In this document: positions 19,331-26,203 of the stretch, piece after piece | How the letters are laid out: each line of letters starts with the position of its first letter | Numbering within the stretch: position 1 is the stretch's first letter | Assembly: GCA_001579985.1 (NCBI GenBank) | Contig: LRSR01002147.1 | Location: forward strand, 1 to 26,203 | Reading direction: 5' to 3' | DNA length: 26,203 nt | From: Hypsibius dujardini | Taxonomy: Eukaryota > Tardigrada > Eutardigrada > Parachela > Hypsibiidae | Translations under genes and position numbers: made by a program | Notes under the pieces: model-generated | Told to the model about the DNA's origin: nothing | Database searches by the model: none | Seen by the model: the letters and a program-made list of their open reading frames with translations, nothing else

Positions 19331-20535
19331 TCTTAACCTGTGCTATACTCTGCTTCTTTCAGAGTTTTCTCACAACCTCGCTGATGCCGCAAAACGCGTT
19401 TGATTTTTTATATTCATCCAACTACTCACGTTCTGACACGCGTGTCTGCTTTAATCGACAATTTTAAATTCGTTCGAATTCGACGAATCCGGTATTGCGT
19501 CTTGTCGCGAATTTTTTTACTCAGCTCCGTGTTCTGAGCAGCGAAGTGACTGAACGCAGCGATGTGCAGAACCCTCAAATTCGAAAAATTAATTAGACTT
19601 TCGTCTGACGAATTGAGACTTTCCCAATTTATGAAGAGGGTTTCCGTGGGATTGCAAATCGTTTCGATGCGTATACGCCCTTCCGCCTTCCCCCGCCCTC
19701 CTTCTGGCACTCAAATCGTTTCCGATTTGGCACCGGGCGTTAAATCAAATAAACTAATATTTCAAAGCGAATTTAATATGATTTTAAATAAAGATAGACT
19801 TTAATTATCGATTTCCTTTTTTGTGACTTGGAATCAAATGGAAATGGATTTTATTTGAAATCAAAAGCCGCTTTTGAGTTATTTAAGGTACCTTTTAAAT
19901 ATATATTTACAGTGCAAATAGCGCTAATAAAAACTTGCACCAGCCAGAAAAAAAACACTAAATTTATTATCGTAAACAAATCATGACGTCGCGTTTGGCT
20001 GGAAAACGTTTTGAGGCGTGTGTTCATACACGCACACTTGTATGCACATGCACACGCACACGCACACGCACATCCACATGCACACGCACATGCAAATGCG
20101 CACTCAGTGTAGGTCGCAAAACATTGCAGTATCATTATCTACCACAGTTAGACGGAGCTTTTTACGAGTATTAAAAGATCATTTTGACCGAGAAAGACGG
20201 TCAGAAATCCTCGGTCAAAATTGGCGAGTAGAAAGCACACACTGCTCGTAGGAAACATACAGGCCTTTATTGACATTCAACGTCCTAAAAAAAGGGCAGA
20301 ATCAGCAATTTTGTCAAAGCACACAGGTCTAGATTATCCTTATCGAAAGAAGCTTCGTTTGCATTAAAAATGAGGCAAATAATAGTCTGCACTCACATAG
20401 GTGTGAACGAATCGGCGTAATAAAAGCAACCGCTTTTTTACAAAGCACAAAGCAATGAAGTTTATCTTATAAACTCGATCGTAAATTCGTTTATGTATTT
20501 TTCGGTCAATTACTCCCCGATATCTATGTATTGTA
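19331..20535. other. Yif1 3' UTR and intergenic sequence
   Basis: Contains two AATAAA strings (19748-19753, 19787-19792) that fit Yif1 polyadenylation. A (CACACG/CACATG)n microsatellite lies at about 20030-20100. A 12-bp perfect hairpin (ATTTTGACCGAG 20181-20192 with CTCGGTCAAAAT 20210-20221) lies about 400 bp before the hydrolase start. No further coding frame is convincing. Confidence 0.5.
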
Positions 20536-20544
20536 TATAAATAA
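20534..20544 (+). promoter_or_regulatory. TATA-like box upstream of the hydrolase gene
   Basis: TATATAAATAA lies about 80 bp before the start codon at 20621, with an initiator-like TCAGTTT at 20552. Position and sequence fit a core promoter, though the spacing to this initiator is short (about 18 bp), so the start point may lie a little further on. Confidence 0.4.
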
Positions 20545-20620
20545 TTTAGCTTCAGTTTGCTCCACGATCGACGGCCTTTCTGTTGCTACTCGAGTGACAT
20601 CGCGATCTTCACTTTACTTT

Positions 20621-22559
20621 ATGCCCATGGACTGGACAGTTATTGCCCTTCTTCCTTTACTTTGCGGCCTGTTTTTCCAGCTGCTTGATCTCACTTGTGC
20701 GCAATCATCCACCGTATGTTTCGCCAAGAATTTTTTTGAAACTTTTTTGAAACTCTTTTTTAAAACTTTTTTTTAAACTTTTTTTTAAACTTTTTTTTTA
20801 AACTTTTTTTTTAAACTTTTTTTTAAAACTTTTTTTTTAAAACTTTTTTCTTCTTCTTACTTATCTGGACAGGTAATGTCTTGCGTAAAATTTTAGATTA
20901 CAGTGCGCGATGGGAGCAAAATCTTTTACAAAGATTGGGGCACCGGTCAGCCGATCGTCTTTTCACACGGCGCCCCCTTGAGTGCGGACGATTGGGACGC
21001 GCAAATGTTTTTTTTGGCACTCGCGGCTTCCGCGTTGTTGCGCACGATCGCCGCGGCCATGGACGCTCTAGTCAGCCCTTCAACGGCCACGACATGGACA
21101 CCTACTCCGACGACCTTGCCACGTTAATTGAGTATCTCAATCTGACCAATATCATCCTCATCGGACACTCCACGGGAGGAGGCGAGATTACTCGCTACAT
21201 GGGACGACATGGAACAAAACGGATCGCTAAAGCAGTGCTGATTGCCTCAGTGCCGCCGCATTTGGCTGCCGCCGTCCCGATGCAGGTATTAAAGAGGTTT
21301 CGCAAATCGACATAACTCAATCTAAAATTTCATTTTAACATTATAAAACAAAAATAAATTGATACAATTGCTTAGTTAAATGTAAAATTAAGATATTTTC
21401 AAATGCATTTCCATTTATTTTATTTTTTTACCTGACAATGCAGATTTCACTGATTTTGTTTTAGATAATTATTTTCAGTTGTGTATGCGTCATGGTGCAT
21501 CACGTTAATTGTACTGTTTCACCGCATTCCTTAACCCTCTGGTAGCCGGGTGTTTTAGGTATACGGGTAGTGCTGGGTCAGCCAAAGTTGGCTTAAATAG
21601 GGAAAGTACCTAACTTGAATGGTTAACATGACAAGGGTTCATTTGGCCCTTTCCTACTCGGTTAGTTCCGTACCGTCAGACGGCGCTGTTGCGCCTCCAC
21701 ACAACAACCTGACAACAGCTGACATTTTGCCAATAGGGAATCAAAACATCTTCCTAGTGAGTTCAATTTTTTCATTCCGCTCTCGATTGCTTGTTTATTT
21801 TATTTTCAACTGGATCTCATTGGTATGGTCGTTGGCTAGGACCCTTTTTAATTTCGAAGGCCGGAATTTTGTTTTCAGCACGTACCGCAAGTTAGTATAC
21901 ATACCATTTAAGTTTAAGCCAAGTTTGGCTTGATGAGTTCTCACTACTTCCGAAAGTTTTTTTCAAAAGTTGTTTTTACTTTATATTTTACGGTTCTGTT
22001 AGAGAATCAAAACAAAAAACCGTATCAAAAAAAGTGCAAATGCTCGATGAGCAAATGGAGTTTTAAGGAAGAATTAAGCCAGTGTAAGCTGACCGGTACT
22101 CAGAGGGTTAAGGTGTTTGACGGTTTCCGCGCAGCCCTTTTGGCGGATCGCTCGCAGTTCTACAAGGACACGACCATCCCGTTCTACGGCTACAACCGCG
22201 CGGGTGCCAACAAATCGCAGGGCGTCATCGACCACTTCTGGGCGCAGTGTGTTCAGGGCTCGATAAAGGCCCATTACGATGAGATTAAAGCGCTCTCCGA
22301 GACGGACTTCACGGCGGACCTGCAGCGGATTGACAGGCCGCTGTTGGTGATGCAGGGCGACGACGATCAGGTCGTCCCGTTTCCCGCCTCGGGTCAACTA
22401 CAGGCACAGCTGGTGCGGAACGCCCAGCTCAAGCTCTACCCCGGCTTCCCACACGGCATGTGCACGACCCATGCTGACGTCATCAACAATGACATTTTGG
22501 CGTTCATTCAGCAAGGTCAGTCGTCGCAGCAGCAGCAACAGCAGCGCCCATGGGGGTAG
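20621..22559 (+). CDS. secreted alpha/beta hydrolase, non-haem haloperoxidase type, three exons (lesions)
   Basis: Exons 20621-20713, 20897-21285 and 22113-22559, all phase 0. Exon 1 is a separate signal peptide ([20 protein letters not shown], likely cut in TCA|QSS). Exon 2 starts [19 protein letters not shown] and has [15 protein letters not shown] (the family usually has HGWPL), [13 protein letters not shown] and the nucleophile elbow GHSTGG. Exon 3 starts [19 protein letters not shown] and supplies the acid (GDDDQVVP) and the histidine (FPHGM), then a Gln-rich tail. This is the bacterial arylesterase/cofactor-free haloperoxidase family, ~275 aa. Here ~309 aa would result, but the eight-T run 21008-21015 is one base short of frame, so the gene is frameshifted as written. 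The loop between VPPH and VFDG is shorter than usual. The second intron carries a MITE at its acceptor. Bacterial-type sequence with eukaryotic introns and signal peptide suggests horizontal transfer. Confidence 0.8.
20714..20896 (+). repeat. T-rich repeat filling hydrolase intron 1
   Basis: Between the GTATGT donor and the TTTTAG acceptor, from about 20735 to 20850, the sequence is eight to ten tandem units of ACTTTTTTTTAAA-type (10-14 bp). This leaves a very long pyrimidine-rich run ahead of the acceptor. Such runs are prone to assembly error, so the copy number is uncertain. Confidence 0.8.
21535..22107. mobile_element. TTAA-target MITE (piggyBac type) in hydrolase intron 2
   Basis: Inverted ends CCCTCTGGTAGCCGGG and CCGGTACTCAGAGGG (reverse complement CCCTCTGAGTACCGG) are flanked by TTAA on both sides (21531-21534 and 22108-22111). 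TTAA duplication with CCC-starting ends is the signature of piggyBac-type elements. The 573-bp body includes an open frame (21619-21933) with no recognisable transposase, so it is non-autonomous. A short inner inverted pair is also present (GCCAAAGTTGGC near 21580, GCCAAGTTTGGC near 21917, each nearly self-complementary). Confidence 0.85.
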
Positions 22560-23139
22560 ACATTAGTCTACCGTAATTCAGATACACTACAACCATTACT
22601 TGATGGTGAATTTTGCCGAAAGTTTCTCCAGCGCCAAGCTAGCTTGTTTAAATGAAGCACTGTTGCTTGTAAGTCTCCCAAAACAAAAAAGTGAGTACCA
22701 CGAGGATGGATGCGACTGCAGAGGCTCGTTTAGGGTCCTTTATAGTCCTTACAAATCGGACTTCTATTCTCTATGCTATCCCCCCCCCCCATGAGGTCTG
22801 TTAGATTTTTCGTGCAATTTATGGAAATCAATCTCTCAATACACGGGATGTGTATTTTGGCGCAAGAGATTTGCGAACTGCACGAACCGTGAACGCAGTA
22901 ACAGCAACAGGGAAAGAAAGGTCAACATCTTATGAAACGTAATCCCTTGCTCGATCGTGTCCCTTGTACTTGTTTTCATATACCATGACGAGATAAGCAC
23001 CTTGCGAGCATGTGTGCCCCGAAGGCGAAACATTGATAGTTTCCTGCCGGGGATTTATACTGTGAATTATCGGCAATAAAACGTGATAAATATGTGTATC
23101 AAATTTTGGGTGGTACCCAACAGGTACTCAACACTTATT
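22560..23139. other. hydrolase 3' flank, no further gene seen
   Basis: Follows the hydrolase stop codon. An AATAAA occurs near 23075, about 515 bp downstream. A C(10) run lies near 22781-22791. No coding frame or RNA gene is supported. Confidence 0.4.
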
Positions 23140-23520
23140 AATAGTAGTCTATCTAACTAGTTAACCCATTCCTATCTACTCTCACATTCTATAACGCACA
23201 TACTCAGCCGTTATTACGTACCAAGCAAACGCTTTGGGTTGAATCTTTACATGGGTTGAATCAGTCGGGTGGCGGAGGGCGCCACGAGTGGAAATTGTAA
23301 ACAACACTCATTTAGCTTCACACACACTACCTGCGGCGCCCTCCGCTACCCGACTGATTCAACCCATGTAGTGATTCAACCCAAAACGTTTGCCTGGTAC
23401 ATGATTCCGCCATGTCGGCAGGAACTAATACGGTAGATCAGGAACTATGCTTTATTCCTGACTGTATAAGCATGTGTTCTACAGTAATTTACTACAGTTC
23501 CTTCTTTTCACCTCTACCAG
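23140..23520. repeat. diverged dispersed repeat, copy B (interrupted)
   Basis: The outer parts (23140-23221 and 23397-23520) align in order with the repeat at 11735-11935. They share CTATCTACTC, CATACTCAGC, ACGTAC on the left, and GTCGGCAGGAACTA and ACTACAGT-like words on the right. The middle is occupied by a 175-bp inverted-repeat element. Confidence 0.6.
23222..23396. mobile_element. 175-bp inverted-repeat element flanked by GTAC
   Basis: The left arm CAAGCAAACGCTTTGGGTTG continues ATGGGTTGAATCAGTCGGGT then GGCGGAGGGCGCC. The right arm is its near-perfect reverse complement (GGCGCCCTCCGCTACCCGAC to CGTTTGCCTG). Arms are about 65 bp with a loop of roughly 45 bp. GTAC stands at both sides (23218-23221, 23397-23400). 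The related repeat at 11735-11935 has just one GTAC at the matching place, which supports a 4-bp target duplication. Confidence 0.85.
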
Positions 23521-24383
23521 TAAAGTCTTACTACTATTCTTCTCCTATTATGAAGTCTAATAGTCTGTATGTTTAGGTTCTTCCGTCCTAGTAGGGACAG
23601 AGGCCTAACACAAAAAGGGTGGCGATCTATCACGTAATGGATTTTATTTGCGTTTTACCGGACGGCTAGAAGCTAGTTAGGGGCCTACAGAAAATTGCTG
23701 TCAGACTTGGCAAAACATAGTAAATACCGCACTTGACAGAAATTAAATGTTTTGTCAGTTTTGTGAGACAAAATTATGTAAGTAGTGTTGGGGTTTGCGC
23801 CGGGCGACTCAAAAGAGTGAAGGGTCAATAACAAGTGAAAGTTTACTAGCAGTGAAGAATAAAAGTAAAAGTAAAAACTGCCACACTGCAACTCAAGCAG
23901 GACTTTTTATAGTCCGTTGAGAAAATATTTATTAGATAAGCTGGTTAGCTAGCTGAAGAATACCCATAATAGTTTCGAATATGCGTTATATAATACTTAC
24001 ATAAATAGCTATATATTATGAGTCATCAAATATTACATAACATAATGGTAAATGAAACGTGTAGATGATATCGTGGGCGGACTTGATGGGCGCACCCATC
24101 AGTAGCTTGACTAGTCTGATCAGGGATTTTTAAGTATTAATAGTGACAAAGCGGCCGTCAATAGAATATGTAAAATAATCTGTCAAAAAAGATATCAGAA
24201 CAAAGCATCAGCAAGTAAGACCAATGTTGAACCGTGCACGTCGAAACAAAGGCCTGTGATTGGTCGATTCGCATTTTTCGTTGGGTGACAGCCTGGCTGC
24301 CTCACCGCTCACTCTAATGCGATCATCGAATTTTTGAAATTCACTGATCCATTTTCCTTGACAGCTCCGCCTGATCTCTTGTT
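23521..24383. other. 3' flank of the receptor gene
   Basis: Downstream of the receptor stop on its strand. A minus-strand AATAAA (TTTATT at about 23928 on the plus strand) could be its polyadenylation signal. A short hairpin GATGGG-CGCA-CCCATC lies near 24090. No coding exon for a kinase-like or cyclase domain could be found here by eye. Confidence 0.4.
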
Positions 24384-26203
24384 TCAAACTCGTTCATCAA
24401 AACGTTCTGATATGTTTTGTTGATTGATGGCAAACGTTGACGACCGCACTCTCGCCAATAAAATTTTGCATCTTTCTAGACGCCACCAACGTTCAGTCTT
24501 GCGCTGACGAGCCCTTTCAAATATACGGAGAACACACAATAACTGATGCAAAACCACCAGGACGCTTTATCATCATCAGGCCAATGAAAATGTAGAACAA
24601 ACCTGTAACGTAGGAAGAGGAGCGTCATTGATGCGAAAAATCCTAGAAGTATGATCGTTGAAGGAATTACAACAGCGACGGTAGCTGAAACAAATGGTGA
24701 TCGGGGAGGGTTTTAGCAACATCTTTTAGGCGAGAGTTAGCGTATAGTCAGCCCCAAGAAAAAACTCCGGTCACGTGACTTTTGCTGTTTAAACTGGCCG
24801 AAAACCACGCCCTAAATTGCACCGTTTCTGTGCGACCAATCAGAACATGCAGTGGATACTTTATGCATAATCATACATTATATTCGAATCAAAGCGCAAG
24901 CAGCCCAGCAGTAACAAAGTAAAATGACAGGAATAAAAATTTGAACAATACAAACCTTGAGAGAAAAATAAATTCGGAACCAAAATTCAAATTTAAACAT
25001 CACAAACATTTTGAAAAACAGAGTTAATAACTAGAATTTAAAGCTTTAAACCTAAATACCCCGATCGAAATCCAGAATTCTGCCTAACTTTCTGCCGCAA
25101 AGTGTCAACTGCTATTGCTACTTCAGGAGGAATTCGCCTTCCTTTGATCATATTTGAATAAAATTTTACTAATCAGCCAATCAAGAGCAATAGCAGCAAC
25201 AGAAAACAGCAGTCATTAAAAGCAGCAAAAACAGCTGATAAAAACTCGAATTCGGTTACTTTGGGCAGTTTCCCTGCGATTAGGTCATTAGTTGTTGCAG
25301 TCTTATACACAGGTAAACTGCCATTCTTTTCTCGAGATCATGAAATGAGCCAATTTTTGGTGGGCCACTCGATTTAATTACCTTCATCTCTCAATATCGA
25401 AATCATTCTATTGGCACACTTGTCGCACCATATCGCTCTCTATGCGCAAAAAGTCTACGTTGTGCAAGGAGAGTTTTTCTTGGGGCTGACTGTACGAGGT
25501 GGGTACCCTAATTCTAGCCACTCGTCTGTGAGTCTTAATGTTGAGACTAATTCCAGTACAATGAGACTTTTCCTATATATTAAATAAAAGTTTCTGGATA
25601 CTAACCAAATTCAATTTCGGATCAATTTGAATCAGCAAAGTAGTTCTTGAAAATCAAGGGGCGGAGCCAGGTGTATGTTTGCAAAGATTACTGGACATGT
25701 TAGCGTAAGTTTATAAAACTGACCATAACTCCGCCCATAAAGTCCGAAAAATAACTGGCTGATCTCCATTGCTCCAAAGTGAACTTAAAATGGGATAATG
25801 TCAAGAAAACTACATTTGAATGGACTGAAAACATGAAAAGATTTCACAATACTGGAATTACTAGGTGGCTCAAAATTATATTAGGACCCAAAAACGAGTG
25901 GCTAGAATTAACGCACCTGCCTCGTACTACTACATTATTATGACTTTTCATTCGACTATTTCCTTCCGTCGAATACTTGATCCCCGAAGATGCAGATGGA
26001 TAAGACTTTATGGGATATTTACTAGCATAAAAAAACCTACTCGATTGACCGATGCAAAGGTCATTTAGAAACCCGCAAAGTGGCACGTCAACCGGAGAGC
26101 CGATGCCGCCTTTCCACACGTCAGCCAATGGCGATGAAGGGACGAGTATTCCCGTCAGTGGGTCGTATGTCCAAGCTACCTGGCCAAAGTAAAGATTCTC
26201 AAC
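24384..26203 (-). CDS. natriuretic-peptide/guanylyl-cyclase-type receptor, 3' end (partial)
   Basis: Three exons on the minus strand: 26203-26050 (open at the window edge), 24684-24603 and 24513-24384. Phases 1 and 2 agree across both introns. Exon 1 has NLYFGQVAWTYDPLTG, then WKGGIGSPVDVPLCGFLNDL ending C-I. The W..GG..P.DVP.CGF..C pattern is the juxtamembrane end of the ANF-receptor ligand-binding domain in receptor guanylyl cyclases and natriuretic peptide receptors. Exon 2 is a transmembrane helix (TVAVVIPSTIILLGFFASMT) followed by LRYR. Exon 3 gives a basic tail (ARQRKTERWWRLERCKILLA) and stops after about 43 residues. No kinase-homology or cyclase domain is visible on this strand before the hydrolase gene, so as written the receptor resembles the short-tailed NPR-C design. 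Continuation by a missed exon or alternative splicing cannot be excluded. Confidence 0.65.
24745..25492. mobile_element. Tc1/mariner-type MITE in the receptor intron
   Basis: The left end TAGTCAGCCCCAAGAAAAAA matches the reverse complement of the right end (CAGTCAGCCCCAAGAAAAAC). Similarity continues for about 45 bp. TA stands on both sides (24743-24744, 25493-25494), as expected for TA-target elements. At 748 bp there is no transposase frame, so it is non-autonomous. Confidence 0.8.
25496..25923. mobile_element. 428-bp inverted-repeat element abutting the MITE
   Basis: The left end GAGGTGGGTACCCTAATTCT continues AGCCACTCGT. The right end reads in reverse complement GAGGCAGGTGCGTTAATTCT then AGCCACTCGT. 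GTAC flanks both ends (25492-25495 and 25924-25927). GTAC could be a target duplication or part of the termini. Its left border is shared with the TA of the neighbouring MITE. Confidence 0.75.

Noticed and set aside
19426-19710. 94-residue minus-strand frame beyond Yif1
   Set aside because: It lies in the expected Yif1 3' UTR, with composition typical of non-coding sequence and no recognisable motif.
21619-21933. 104-residue frame inside the hydrolase intron MITE
   Set aside because: No resemblance to a piggyBac transposase and too short for one. It lies wholly inside the element between TTAA sites.
23222-23396. Possible rho-independent terminator or structured RNA
   Set aside because: The inverted arms are far too long for a terminator, and the GTAC flanks with an empty-site relative explain them better as a mobile element.

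Overview
Eukaryotic, almost certainly invertebrate animal DNA. The supported genes are split by short GT..AG introns, the repeat load is high, and the conserved proteins are metazoan (an F-box/WD40 protein, the Golgi/ER membrane protein Yif1, and the membrane-proximal end of a natriuretic-peptide/guanylyl-cyclase-type receptor). I cannot name the phylum from sequence alone.

Layout. 1-1.3 kb: AT-rich, no supported gene. 1.3-3.4 kb (+): a decayed Polinton/Maverick (adintovirus-like) gene block: packaging ATPase, small basic core-like protein, an unnamed Polinton-type protein and the start of a retroviral-type integrase, all broken by frameshifts or stops except the small basic one. 3.5-5.3 kb (-): further decayed reading frames, probably from the same element. 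5.7-7.1 kb: degenerate CCGTCCGT and CAGA repeats around a weak candidate for a 78-residue membrane protein. 7.4-8.8 kb (-): three more decayed reading frames in a row. 8.84-10.05 kb: a complete but internally deleted hAT transposon with a perfect 8-bp target duplication. 10.8-15.4 kb (-): an eight-exon F-box/WD40 gene (448 aa) whose largest intron holds three unrelated repeats. 15.4-16.0 kb: shared upstream region. 16.0-19.3 kb (+): an eight-exon Yif1 gene (367 aa) whose introns hold a 308-bp tandem duplication, TCTG repeats and a MITE turned into a 24-bp minisatellite. 20.6-22.6 kb (+): a three-exon gene for a secreted alpha/beta hydrolase of the bacterial non-haem haloperoxidase type. 24.4-26.2 kb (-): the last three exons of a receptor ending in a transmembrane helix and a tail of about 43 residues, with two nested inverted-repeat elements in its intron.

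The most interesting locus is the hydrolase. A bacterial-type enzyme carries a separate signal-peptide exon and two introns, which suggests horizontal acquisition. It has a one-base lesion in an eight-T run. A TTAA-target (piggyBac-type) MITE has inserted so that its right-hand TTAA forms the last bases before the splice-acceptor G, separating the AG from the original pyrimidine tract. Whether the gene still works depends on whether these two features are real and tolerated.

The window is also a useful record of nested transposition: an element with GTAC at both ends inserted in a diverged repeat whose empty-site relative lies elsewhere in the window, and a Tc1/mariner-type MITE inserted at the edge of another inverted-repeat element.
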